64,000 nt of DNA from Paludibaculum fermentans. Its GTDB lineage: Bacteria > Acidobacteriota > Terriglobia > Bryobacterales > Bryobacteraceae. A model generated the notes under the pieces. It was not told the DNA's origin. It saw only the letters and a program-made list of their open reading frames with translations, and did no database searches. The position numbers and the translations under genes were made by a program. How positions within the stretch are numbered: position 1 is the stretch's first letter; the number at the start of each line of letters is the position of its first letter. The stretch is from positions 4,852,001 through 4,916,000 of the forward strand of contig NZ_CP063849.1 in the NCBI RefSeq assembly GCF_015277775.1. The letters are read 5' to 3'. This document shows, in pieces, positions 41,712-50,203 of the stretch.

Positions 41712-41731
41712 TATCCCGAGACTTCGGGATA
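41712..41731. promoter_or_regulatory. Inverted repeat at the ribosome site of the efflux operon
   Basis: TATCCCGA (41712-41719) and TCGGGATA (41724-41731) form a perfect eight-base inverted repeat with a four-base loop. It uses the same GGGATA/TATCCC half-sites as the palindrome at 41585-41598, in the opposite relative orientation, with a further GGGATA at 41752-41757. The right arm touches the AGGAG ribosome site (41731-41735), so it could act as DNA operator or RNA hairpin. Confidence 0.55.
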
Positions 41732-41740
41732 GGAGTCGGT

Positions 41741-43060
41741 ATGGCTGTCACGGGATACTGGAGAAAAGTGAAAGCAACCATAGGCATTGTGTGCTGCAGC
41801 GCCTTTCTGGGTTTGACCGCGCTGGCACAGGGACAGGCTCTTCCTGCGCCCGGCCAGCCGGCGCCAGCGGCGCTAACCATTGATCAGGCAGTCGACGAGG
41901 CCCTGCGTAACAACCTGGACCTCATGGCCGAGAAGCAGAACGTACCCGTCGCCAAGGCCCGCGAGATCACCGCGGCCCTTCGCCCGAATCCAACGCTGAT
42001 CTTCAATTGGGACTATCTCGACTGGCTGCGGCGCGGACTGACTCCGCAGAACAGCGCCGGGCCATCGGAGTTCTCCCCGCAATTCAACTACACGTGGGAG
42101 CGAGGCGGCAAGCGCGAGCGCCGGATCGACCTCGCCACGGCAGTCACGTCTGTGGCCGAACTTCGCCTGCTCGACACCATGCGGCAGTTGGGCCTGGCCG
42201 TCCGACTGGCCTGCGTCGATTTCCTTCTGGCGCGTGAGAACGTCGACCTGGCGCAACAGAATCTCAAAGTTTTCAATGACATAGTGCGCGTGAACGAAGC
42301 CAAGGTCAACGCTGGAGACCTGGCCGGCGTGGAACTCATCCGGACGCGCGTCGCCCAGCAGCAACTGCAAAACGCCGTCGCCCAGGCGAACCTCAAGCTA
42401 CAGACCGCTCGCAACACCATCCAACAGCTGCTGGGCCGCAACTCCAAGATGGCCGACTTTGAAGTCACCGGCTCTCTCCGCAGCGACGACATGGTCATGG
42501 TGCTGGAAGAGATGAAGAAGCAGGCGCTGGCTCAACGGCCCGACCTTATGGCGACACGCAAGGACACCGACAGGGCCAAAGCGGACGCCAACCTGCAGCA
42601 GGCCATAGGCAAGCCCGATGTCACCACCGGACTGCTGTACCACAACCAATATGGCTACTCGAACGGCCGCACGTTCGGAGTCATGGTGAGCATGCCCCTG
42701 CCGGTGTACGACCGCAACCAGGGCGAAATCGCCAGGGCCCAACGGGAAATGACGCAGACGCAGTACCGCGCGAAGGCCTTGGAGAACGCCATCTCCACGG
42801 AAGTGGAAAACTCCTGGCAGCAGTACAGCACCGCCAAGGGACTGCTCGATCGCATCCGCGGCGAGTTGCTGAACCAGGCCAGACAGGTTCGCGACATCAC
42901 GGAGTTTAGCTATCGCCGGGGCGAAGCCTCGCTGCTGGAGTTCCTCGATGCGGAGCGAACCTATAACGACACAATGCAGAGCTACAACGACGCAAGGGCG
43001 GACTACACACGCAGTCTATTCCTCATCGACGCTGTGACCGGGAAGTCGGTAAATCCATGA
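41741..43060 (+). CDS. Outer-membrane efflux protein (CzcC/CusC/TolC family)
   Basis: The 439-residue protein starts at ATG 41741 with AGGAG six bases ahead; the frame back to 41600 is non-coding. A signal peptide (ATIGIVCCSAFLGLTALAQ) is followed by two outer-membrane-efflux repeats rich in long helices (LTIDQAVDEALRNNLDLMAEKQNV; YRRGEASLLEFLDAERTYNDTMQSYNDARADYTRSLF). It forms the exit channel for the RND pump encoded downstream. Its stop overlaps the adaptor start (ATGA). Confidence 0.93.
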   Translation: MAVTGYWRKVKATIGIVCCSAFLGLTALAQGQALPAPGQPAPAALTIDQAVDEALRNNLDLMAEKQNVPVAKAREITAALRPNPTLIFNWDYLDWLRRGLTPQNSAGPSEFSPQFNYTWERGGKRERRIDLATAVTSVAELRLLDTMRQLGLAVRLACVDFLLARENVDLAQQNLKVFNDIVRVNEAKVNAGDLAGVELIRTRVAQQQLQNAVAQANLKLQTARNTIQQLLGRNSKMADFEVTGSLRSDDMVMVLEEMKKQALAQRPDLMATRKDTDRAKADANLQQAIGKPDVTTGLLYHNQYGYSNGRTFGVMVSMPLPVYDRNQGEIARAQREMTQTQYRAKALENAISTEVENSWQQYSTAKGLLDRIRGELLNQARQVRDITEFSYRRGEASLLEFLDAERTYNDTMQSYNDARADYTRSLFLIDAVTGKSVNP

Positions 43061-44202
43061 GAATCATCGCAGTCATATTGATGGCCGGCGCATTGGCCGC
43101 CTGCTCCAGGAAGCAGGAAGAAGCCCAGGCCGCGGCGCCGCCGCCCCAGACCAGACCAGGTGAAGTGACCCTGCCCGCGGACTCCCCCAAGCTGAGGCAG
43201 ATCAAAGTCGAAGCTGTCCAGACGGCCCAGATCCCGATCGACGAGGTGGATGCACCCGGCAAGCTGGAGGTCAACCCGAATCGTGTCTCGAGGGTCGTCA
43301 CCCCGGTAGCAGGCCGCATTACCCAGGTCTTCGTGAAGTTGGGGGATGCCGTGAAGGAAGGCCAACCCGTCGCCACCATCGAAAGCCCCGACGCCGACGT
43401 CGCCATCTCCGCCTACCTCCAGGCGGACTCAAGCCTCGGCCAGATGAAAGCGAACCTCCTGAAGGCGCAGTCCGACTTTGAGCGCAACCGGGACCTACTG
43501 GAACACCAGGCGGTCGCCCGCAAGGAACTCATGAATGCCGAGAATGCCCTGGCGCAAGCCAAGGCGCAGGTGGAGCAGGCTGTGGCTGCCCGCGAGCAGG
43601 CCCTGCGCCGCCTGGGACTCCTGGGCCTGAAGGCCGGCGAATTCGGGCAGAAGATCACGCTGCGCGCCCCCGTCTCCGGCAAGGTGCTGGAAATGAATGT
43701 CGTGCAAGGCGAATTCCGCAACGATACGAATCAGGCCCTGCTGACCGTGGCCGACCTCAGTACCGTCTGGGTGGCCTCGGATGTCCCGGAAACGGCGATT
43801 CGTTTCATCAAGCTCGGCGAGATGCTGGATATCGAGCTGAGTGCGTATCCCAACGAGCACTTCCGGGCCGGAGTGCGCCGCATCGCCGATAGCGTGGACC
43901 CGACTACGCGCACAGTGAAGGTCCGCGCGGAACTGCAGAATCCGTCCGGCCGCCTGCTGCCTGAGATGTTTGGCCGAGTCCGCCATGTGGAGACCATGTC
44001 CTCCATGGCGGCGATTCCCGCGCCCGCCATTCTGCAGGGCCAGAGCGGAAGTTATGTCTATCGGGAAACGGCACCGGGACGCTTCATGCAGACTCCAATC
44101 CAGACCGGCAACCGGGCCGGTGACCTCGTCGGCGTATCCACGGGCCTCAAGGTTGGCGACCGCATTGTCACTGACGGTGTGATGCTGCTCAAGGGCAACT
44201 AG
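43057..44202 (+). CDS. RND efflux periplasmic adaptor lipoprotein (CzcB/CusB-like)
   Basis: The 381-residue protein has a lipobox (MAGALAACS, Cys16). It shows the membrane-fusion pattern: a lipoyl half-motif (RVVTPVAGRITQVFVKLGDAVKEGQPVATIESPD), a helical hairpin (QSDFERNRDLLEHQAVARKELMNAENALAQAKAQVEQA), the second lipoyl half (LRAPVSGKVLEMNVVQGE) and beta-barrel segments. No N-terminal His-rich metal-binding domain is present. It links the inner-membrane pump to the outer-membrane channel. It overlaps the channel gene by 4 bases and precedes the pump by 13. Confidence 0.95.
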   Translation: MRIIAVILMAGALAACSRKQEEAQAAAPPPQTRPGEVTLPADSPKLRQIKVEAVQTAQIPIDEVDAPGKLEVNPNRVSRVVTPVAGRITQVFVKLGDAVKEGQPVATIESPDADVAISAYLQADSSLGQMKANLLKAQSDFERNRDLLEHQAVARKELMNAENALAQAKAQVEQAVAAREQALRRLGLLGLKAGEFGQKITLRAPVSGKVLEMNVVQGEFRNDTNQALLTVADLSTVWVASDVPETAIRFIKLGEMLDIELSAYPNEHFRAGVRRIADSVDPTTRTVKVRAELQNPSGRLLPEMFGRVRHVETMSSMAAIPAPAILQGQSGSYVYRETAPGRFMQTPIQTGNRAGDLVGVSTGLKVGDRIVTDGVMLLKGN

Positions 44203-44215
44203 AGGAGACGTCACA

Positions 44216-47200
44216 TTGATTGCAAAACTTCTCCGTTTCGCCTTGAAGCAACGCTTCATCACCCTCATTTTGGGTCTTATCCTGGTGGCCGCCGGCATCT
44301 GGGCCTACCAACAGCTCAAGATCGAAGCTTACCCGGATATCTCCGACACCCAGGTGGTAGTCATCTCCCTCTATCCCGGCCGCGCGGCCGAGGAAGTGGA
44401 ACAACAGGTCACGGTTCCCCTGGAGCGCGCGCTCAACAGCGTGCCCAATGTCATTGCCCGGCGGTCCCGCACCATCTTCGGCCTGTCTGTGGTCGAACTT
44501 ACCTTCGCCTATGGCGTGAACGACTACTTCGCACGCCAGGTCGTGCTCGAAAAGCTGCGCGACGCCAATCTTCCGCCCAACGTGTCGCCCTCGCTCGGCC
44601 CCCTCTCCACACCCATCGGTGAACTCTACCGCTACACGCTGGAAGGTACCGGCTACAACGCGATGCAACTGCGCGAACTTCAGGATTGGGTGATTACACC
44701 CCGCTTCCTGCAGGTTCAGGGTGTGGCCGACGTCACTCCTTTCGGCGGGCTGATTCGGCAGTATCAGGTCGAAATCGATCCCTTGGCCCTCGCCAAGTAC
44801 GGCCTCACCGTCGCCCAGGTGGCGCAGGCCATCGACGCCAACAACCAGAACGCCGGTGGTGCGCTTCTCGACAACCACCAGCAGGCCATGGTGATTCGCG
44901 GAGTGGGCCAGGTGAAGGCGCTGTCCGACGTCGAGAGTATCGTGGTCAGCGCGTCGAAAGGCGTGCCGATCTTCATCCGCGACGTGGGCCATGTGAAGTT
45001 TGGCGCTCCTTTGCCCACCGGCATCTTCGGCGTCAATGAAAAGACCAACGGCGTGGAAGGCATCGTCCTCATGCGCCGCGGTGAGAATCCCAGCGACGTG
45101 CTGAAGGGGATCGGTGATGCCGTGGAAGAGCTGAACTCCACACGCCTGCCGCAGGGCGTCACCGTCAAGCCCATTTACGACCGCACGGATCTCGTCAACA
45201 ACACCCTGGGCACCGTCACCCATACGCTGCTCGAAGGGTTGGTCATCGTCGTCGCCGTACTGTTCCTATTCCTGGGCAGTGTCCGTGCGGCTCTTCTGAC
45301 CGCCATCACCATCCCGCTGTCGCTGCTCTTCGCGTTTCTCTGCATGCAGTTCTCCGGCATCCCCGCCAACCTGCTGTCCCTCGGTGCACTCGACTTCGGC
45401 ATCATCGTCGACGGCACGCTGGTCATGGTGGAGCACGTTGTCCACATGCTGGGCGAACGCAAGCGGGCCGGACTACTGGGAGAGCGGGATGGCGTTGTCG
45501 GCGCCATTCGCGACGCGGCCCTGGAGATGGAGCGGCCCATCTTCTTCTCGCTGCTCATCATCATCGCCGCCTACATTCCGCTATTCACGCTGGAGCGCGT
45601 CGAGCGCCGCCTGTTCACGCCCATGGCGTTCACCATCTGCTACGCCCTGTTCGGCTCCATGCTGATTGCACTGACGCTCATCCCGGTGCTGGCTACCTAC
45701 CTGTTCAAAAACGGAGCGAAGGACTGGGAGAACCCGGTGCTCCACTGGCTGGGCAAGCTCTACCGCCGGGCCCTGGAAACCACGATGGCCCGCCCCAAGG
45801 CCACTGTCGGCCTTTCGGTCCTTGTGGTGGTGGCTGCCTTTGTCCTTTCCCTGGCCCTGGGCTCGGAATTCCTGCCACAACTGGACGAAGGCGTCATCTG
45901 GGTCCGCGCGACGCTGGCGCCCGGCATCTCCATCGACAAATCGGCCCAAGTGGCCAGCCAACTGCGCGGAATCCTCCGCAGCTTCCCCGAGGTCAAGATG
46001 GCCAGCTCGCAAAGCGGGCGCAACGACTCGGGCACTGACCCCTACGGCGCAAACCGCAACGAAATCTTCGTCGCCCTGCAGCCCTACGAATCCTGGACCA
46101 CCGGACGCAACAAGGCCACGCTCATCGACGCCATGTCGCAGCGCCTGCGCAACGAGGTACCGGGTGCATCCTTCAGCTTCACGCAGCCCATCATCGACAA
46201 CGTGACCGAGGCCGTCACCGGCTCAGCCGCCGACCTCGCGGTCATCTTCACCGGTACCGACCTGGCCGAACTTCGCATGCTCGCCGGCGAGACCCTTGAG
46301 GTGATCCGGAAAGTGCCAGGTGCGGCCGATTCCGCAATTGAGCAGGAAGAAGACCAGCCGCAGTTGCGGATTCAGATCGACCGCCAGGCCGTGGCCCGCT
46401 ACGGCATCAATGTCCGCGACATCCAGGACATGATCGAGATGGCCATCGGAGGCCGCGCCGTCAGCACCGTGTTTGAAGGTGAACGCGTCTTTGACGTGAC
46501 CGTCCGTTTCATTCCGGAGGCGCGCAAGGACGCGCATGTCATCGGCGAGATCCTCATACCGACCCGCGATGGCGGGCGCGTACCGCTCGCCCAGTTGGCG
46601 CGCATCGACGTGGTCAACGGCGCCAGTATTATCGCCCGCCGCGAGAACCGCCGCCAGATTACGGTCCGCACCAACATTCGCGGCCGCGACCAGGGCAGCT
46701 TCGTGGCCGACGCGCAGACTCGCTTCAGTAAGGCGATTCATCTGCCCCCGGGCTACGACGTCGACTGGGGCGGCCAGTTCGAAAATCTCACCCGCGCCAA
46801 GCGCAGGCTGACGTTCATCATGCCGGTCACGGTGGCCGTGATCTTCGCCCTGCTGTTCTGGACCTTCGGATCTCCGGTCTATGCCGGACTGGTCCTGATG
46901 AATGTACCCTTCTCGCTGGTGGGCGGCATCATCTTTCTGTATATGCGCGGCATCAACCTCAGCGTCTCCAGCGCCGTCGGCTTCATCAGCCTATTCGGCG
47001 TGGCGGTGATGAGCGGCGTGCTCGTGGTTGCTGAGATCAACCGCCGGCGCCGGTCCGATCCTGAGCTTGGTGTGCGCGATGCTGTCGTCCAGGGCGCCCT
47101 CGCACAGATGCGCCCCGTACTCATGATGATCGTGGTAGCCTTGCTGGGCATGGTCCCAGCCGCCCGCGCCACAGGCATCGGTAGTGATATACAAAGGCCG

Positions 47201-47323
47201 TTGGCCACGGTTGTTGTGGGCGGTTTGCTGTCTACCCTGTTGCTCACGTTGCTGGCCCTGCCCAGCCTGTATCTACTCGTGTCGGGATCCGACAAACCCA
47301 AGGAAGTCGTGGAGGCTGAATGA
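44216..47323 (+). CDS. Heavy-metal RND efflux pump (CzcA/CusA family)
   Basis: The 1035-residue inner-membrane pump starts at TTG 44216, supported by GAGGAGACG at a suitable distance. Twelve helices and two large periplasmic loops are evident. The HME-RND relay motif DFGIIVDG begins at Asp393 in helix 4, which separates metal pumps from drug pumps. The sequence opens with LLRFALKQRFITLILGLILVAAGIWAYQQLKIEAYPDIS, typical of CzcA/CusA. The metal ion (Co/Zn/Cd, Ni or Cu/Ag) cannot be fixed from what I see. The stop overlaps the DUF190 gene (ATGA). Confidence 0.95.
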   Translation: MIAKLLRFALKQRFITLILGLILVAAGIWAYQQLKIEAYPDISDTQVVVISLYPGRAAEEVEQQVTVPLERALNSVPNVIARRSRTIFGLSVVELTFAYGVNDYFARQVVLEKLRDANLPPNVSPSLGPLSTPIGELYRYTLEGTGYNAMQLRELQDWVITPRFLQVQGVADVTPFGGLIRQYQVEIDPLALAKYGLTVAQVAQAIDANNQNAGGALLDNHQQAMVIRGVGQVKALSDVESIVVSASKGVPIFIRDVGHVKFGAPLPTGIFGVNEKTNGVEGIVLMRRGENPSDVLKGIGDAVEELNSTRLPQGVTVKPIYDRTDLVNNTLGTVTHTLLEGLVIVVAVLFLFLGSVRAALLTAITIPLSLLFAFLCMQFSGIPANLLSLGALDFGIIVDGTLVMVEHVVHMLGERKRAGLLGERDGVVGAIRDAALEMERPIFFSLLIIIAAYIPLFTLERVERRLFTPMAFTICYALFGSMLIALTLIPVLATYLFKNGAKDWENPVLHWLGKLYRRALETTMARPKATVGLSVLVVVAAFVLSLALGSEFLPQLDEGVIWVRATLAPGISIDKSAQVASQLRGILRSFPEVKMASSQSGRNDSGTDPYGANRNEIFVALQPYESWTTGRNKATLIDAMSQRLRNEVPGASFSFTQPIIDNVTEAVTGSAADLAVIFTGTDLAELRMLAGETLEVIRKVPGAADSAIEQEEDQPQLRIQIDRQAVARYGINVRDIQDMIEMAIGGRAVSTVFEGERVFDVTVRFIPEARKDAHVIGEILIPTRDGGRVPLAQLARIDVVNGASIIARRENRRQITVRTNIRGRDQGSFVADAQTRFSKAIHLPPGYDVDWGGQFENLTRAKRRLTFIMPVTVAVIFALLFWTFGSPVYAGLVLMNVPFSLVGGIIFLYMRGINLSVSSAVGFISLFGVAVMSGVLVVAEINRRRRSDPELGVRDAVVQGALAQMRPVLMMIVVALLGMVPAARATGIGSDIQRPLATVVVGGLLSTLLLTLLALPSLYLLVSGSDKPKEVVEAE

Positions 47324-47619
47324 AGCTAATGGTTATCTTCCTCGCGGAGACCGAGACGCACGGCGACATCCCGCTGTACGAGGCGCTGGTGCGCAAGCTC
47401 AACCAGAAAGGCGTCCAGGGCGCCAGTGTGATGCGCGGCGTGATGGGCTTCGGCAAAGACCATCACGTTCACCGCGGCCGTCTCTTCGGTGTCTCCGACG
47501 ACCGGCCGGTCATGATCGTCGCCGCCGATTCGGAAGAAAACCTGCGCAACGTCGTGCCCAGCCTCCGCAAACTGGCACCCTCGGCGCCCATCCTCCTGAT
47601 GGACGCCGAGCAACTCTAG
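47320..47619 (+). CDS. DUF190 PII-like protein coupled to the RND pump
   Basis: The 99-residue protein matches the DUF190 pattern: LAETETHGDIPLYEALVRKLNQKGVQGASVMRGVMGFGKDHHVH, then RPVMIVAADSEENLRNVVPSLR. DUF190 proteins have a ferredoxin-like PII/CutA fold and form trimers. The gene overlaps the pump by 4 bases and ends the operon, so the protein is made in step with the pump. A regulatory or metal-sensing role at the cytoplasmic face of the pump is likely (inference). His residues in DHHVHRG could bind metal. Confidence 0.87.
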   Translation: MKLMVIFLAETETHGDIPLYEALVRKLNQKGVQGASVMRGVMGFGKDHHVHRGRLFGVSDDRPVMIVAADSEENLRNVVPSLRKLAPSAPILLMDAEQL

Positions 47620-47630
47620 CGGGTCCGGCG

Positions 47631-48356
47631 TCACTGCGCCAGGATATTAATCTCGCCAATCCCGCCTTTCACGCTGAGGCGGATGGTCGCCTTCGACTGC
47701 CCGTTTGACTCGCTTACCCAACGATCGCCGTCTTTCTTGAGGCCTCGCACGTTGATGGAGCCGATGCCCCCGTTCGCCTCGGCCACCACACCTACATCCG
47801 GCGGCAGATGCACTGTCGCCTCGCCGACACCGCCTTCGATCCGGACTTCATAGTCCCGCTGCGGTTTGCCGCGCAGGTCCATATCGACGGAACCGGCGCC
47901 CATCTGGACCTCCACGCTGCGCAGCGTGAGGTCTCCCAGGTTGAGCTTGTTCTCTCCAGCTCCGCAGTGGATCCGCAGGTCCAGGGGAACGTCGTTGGCC
48001 AGCTTCAGATCCCAGATGTTCTTGATGTTGCCGAAATTGCCTTTGCCGCCGCCCTGCCGGACCGTCAGCCGGCCGCGAAAGCCTGAGTCGTCATAGCGGA
48101 CTTCCGGCTTCCAGTCGGGCACGTTGTAGGTAAACTCACCATCAAACAACTCTTTCGAGCCGCCGCTCACGTTGAGCTCTCCCGCGCCAATGTTGAGATC
48201 GGCCACCACAATCTCGGCCTTCGCCGCGCGGGACCGTTCGATGATCTTCGTATCCCTTACCGTCTCACCGGTGGGCTTACTGTTAATGTCTATGGAACAG
48301 CCTGCCGACGCCAGGATAGCGGCGAACAGGCCTACCCGGTATGCGGGCAATGTCAT
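47631..48356 (-). CDS. Toast-rack (DUF4097/LiaF-like) lipoprotein
   Basis: The 241-residue protein starts at ATG 48356 with GGAGGG ahead, and has a lipobox (ILASAGCS, Cys19). The rest is a right-handed beta-helix-like 'toast rack' with repeated Gly-rich turns (LNIGAGELNVSGGS, IHCGAGENKLNLGDLTLRSVEVQMGAGSVDMDL, GGVGEATVHLPPDVGVVAEANGGIGSINV). Such domains occur in LiaF/LiaG-type envelope-stress proteins and adhesin-like proteins; the function here is unknown. It converges with the RND operon (11 bases between stops) and lies downstream of the second GH29 gene. Confidence 0.82.
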   Translation of the reverse strand: MTLPAYRVGLFAAILASAGCSIDINSKPTGETVRDTKIIERSRAAKAEIVVADLNIGAGELNVSGGSKELFDGEFTYNVPDWKPEVRYDDSGFRGRLTVRQGGGKGNFGNIKNIWDLKLANDVPLDLRIHCGAGENKLNLGDLTLRSVEVQMGAGSVDMDLRGKPQRDYEVRIEGGVGEATVHLPPDVGVVAEANGGIGSINVRGLKKDGDRWVSESNGQSKATIRLSVKGGIGEINILAQ

Positions 48357-48411
48357 GGATTCCCTCCACTGCCATTCGGATACGAAAATCAACTTATGGG
48401 AGTTCCGTTTT

Positions 48412-50148
48412 TCACTGCGCCGGATGCAGCACCAGCCGCTCCAGGTTAATCGTGCCGCCGGATTTCGTATCCAGCCGCACACGAACTTCCGTGGCGCCCT
48501 GTTTCAGTTCCAGCTCACCCAGGGGCTGCGACTTGAACACCCAATCGCCGCCTGAGTTGATCGACGAGCCTGTCAACTTGGCCGGCCCGGCTTCCACGGT
48601 GAACGGCGTTCCGGCCTTTCTCGACGAATAGAAGGCCTCCACGCGGTAGCGGCCGGCCTTGGGCGCTTCCACCTTCCAATAAGGCACGTCCTTGTCGCGT
48701 GTCCAGCGTGTCAGAAACACATGGCCCAGCGCGTTCTCTTTCTTCGCCCGCTGCTCGAACTCGGTCTCGATTTCGCACGACTCCACACCCAGGCTGATCA
48801 GCCCCTTCGCATCCGGCCGGTTGGCGAACGGCACCGTCACGGGAGCCCCGTCCAGCGTCAGCTCCAACACGCTCGCAATCTCATCCGGAGCAGCGCCGGG
48901 CAGCGTCAGCAGAATGTCGTCGCCATCGCGCTTGGAGACAATTCTGCGAGACGGATCGGCTAGCAGCTGCGCCGAGTGCACCAGATTCCGCAAGCCCGCG
49001 ACGCGCAGCACGCCGTCCTTGGGCCAGTCGAAGATGTGCAGGTACAGCTTATTGCCCTTGGTGGTCGCGCGTCCGAAGAAGGACATGCGCTCGAACGGGC
49101 TCGCCGTGGTGTCGTAGATCGACTCCTGGTTCACTTTCATCCAGCGGCCCATGGCGTTCAACCGCGTCACAAACTCGTCCTGAATCGTGCCGTCCGGCTT
49201 TGGCCCTACATTCAGCAGCAGATTGCCGCCCTTGCTCACCACCTCCACCAGCATCCGGATCAGGTCCCGGTCCGTCTTGAACTCGGTTTCATACTTGTTG
49301 TAGCCCCACGAGTCGTTGTTGATCGTGACGCACGCCTCCCACAGGATCGGCTTGCCGCTGGGATCCTTGAAGCCAGTGGCCGGGACGTACTGTTCCGGCG
49401 TGCCGAAGTCGGCCTTATTGCCCGGCTTGCGCTCATACAAACGGTCGTTGATCAAGGTGTTCGGCTGCAGGCCGCGGATGAAGTCGTAGACCTCGTCGTC
49501 GCGTTTCGCCTCCGCCAGGGTGTGCTCCCACTCGCCGTCGAACCAGATCATCGCCACGTCGCCATAACCCGTCAGGAGCTCCTTCAACTGGGCCTTCATG
49601 AAGTCGATATACCGGTTGTTGTTGCCGCCTTCCTTGTAGTTCTTCGGATACTCCCACGAACGGCGCGGCCGGTAGTCAGGATGGTGCCAGTCCATGATCG
49701 AGTGGTAGAAGCCCAGGCGCATGTCCTTCTTCTTCGCCGCGGCCGCCAGTTGCTTCAGCGGGTCGCCCTGGTAGGGCGTCGTCTCCACGTCGTAGTCGCT
49801 CACCTGGCTGCGGTAGATGCTGAAGCCGTCGTGGTGCTTCGACGTGATCACCATGTACTTTGCCCCGGCGTTCTTGGCCAGATCCACCCAGGCATCGGCG
49901 TTGAACTTCACTGGATTGAACTGTTTGGCGTACACGTCGTAGTCGGCCTGCGGGATCTGGGCCATGGTCCGGATCCACTCGTGGCGCCCGATCACCGAGT
50001 AGGCACCCCAGTGAATGAACATCCCGAACTTGGCTTCGCGGAACCAGCGGGTGCGTTCTTCCGCGGAAAGCGGCGGCTGGGAAGGTTGGGCGAACGACAC
50101 TGACGTAGCGGCCAGCAGGGCCAGGGCGGCGAAGGAGGCGATCTTCAT
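48412..50148 (-). CDS. GH29 alpha-L-fucosidase, second copy
   Basis: The 578-residue enzyme starts at ATG 50148 with a Sec signal (MKIASFAALALLAATSVSFAQ). GH29 landmarks are WFREAKFGMFIHWGAYSV, VITSKHHDGFSIY, LGFYHSIMDWHHPDY and AMIWFDGEWEH, where the Asp is the nucleophile, plus VVSKGGNLLLNVGPKPDG. A C-terminal beta-sandwich (about residues 470-578) may bind carbohydrate. It is quite unlike the first GH29 enzyme in sequence and signal type, which points to different substrates or subfamilies. It is divergent from trxB. Confidence 0.94.
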   Translation of the reverse strand: MKIASFAALALLAATSVSFAQPSQPPLSAEERTRWFREAKFGMFIHWGAYSVIGRHEWIRTMAQIPQADYDVYAKQFNPVKFNADAWVDLAKNAGAKYMVITSKHHDGFSIYRSQVSDYDVETTPYQGDPLKQLAAAAKKKDMRLGFYHSIMDWHHPDYRPRRSWEYPKNYKEGGNNNRYIDFMKAQLKELLTGYGDVAMIWFDGEWEHTLAEAKRDDEVYDFIRGLQPNTLINDRLYERKPGNKADFGTPEQYVPATGFKDPSGKPILWEACVTINNDSWGYNKYETEFKTDRDLIRMLVEVVSKGGNLLLNVGPKPDGTIQDEFVTRLNAMGRWMKVNQESIYDTTASPFERMSFFGRATTKGNKLYLHIFDWPKDGVLRVAGLRNLVHSAQLLADPSRRIVSKRDGDDILLTLPGAAPDEIASVLELTLDGAPVTVPFANRPDAKGLISLGVESCEIETEFEQRAKKENALGHVFLTRWTRDKDVPYWKVEAPKAGRYRVEAFYSSRKAGTPFTVEAGPAKLTGSSINSGGDWVFKSQPLGELELKQGATEVRVRLDTKSGGTINLERLVLHPAQ

Positions 50149-50161
50149 GCTGCAAGGTATT

Positions 50162-50180
50162 CTATCGCCCACTGCGATAG
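50162..50180. promoter_or_regulatory. Seven-base inverted repeat between GH29 and trxB
   Basis: CTATCGC (50162-50168) and GCGATAG (50174-50180) form a perfect inverted repeat with a five-base centre. The divergent intergenic region is only 55 bases, so a protein bound here could affect both genes. Confidence 0.45.
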
Positions 50181-50203
50181 CATGGGATTTCCAGGTACAT
50201 TGC

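Noticed and set aside
20000-45000. A dif-type recombination site to support a terminus
   Set aside because: I looked for the XerC/XerD arm pattern by eye in the skew-switch region and saw no convincing match.
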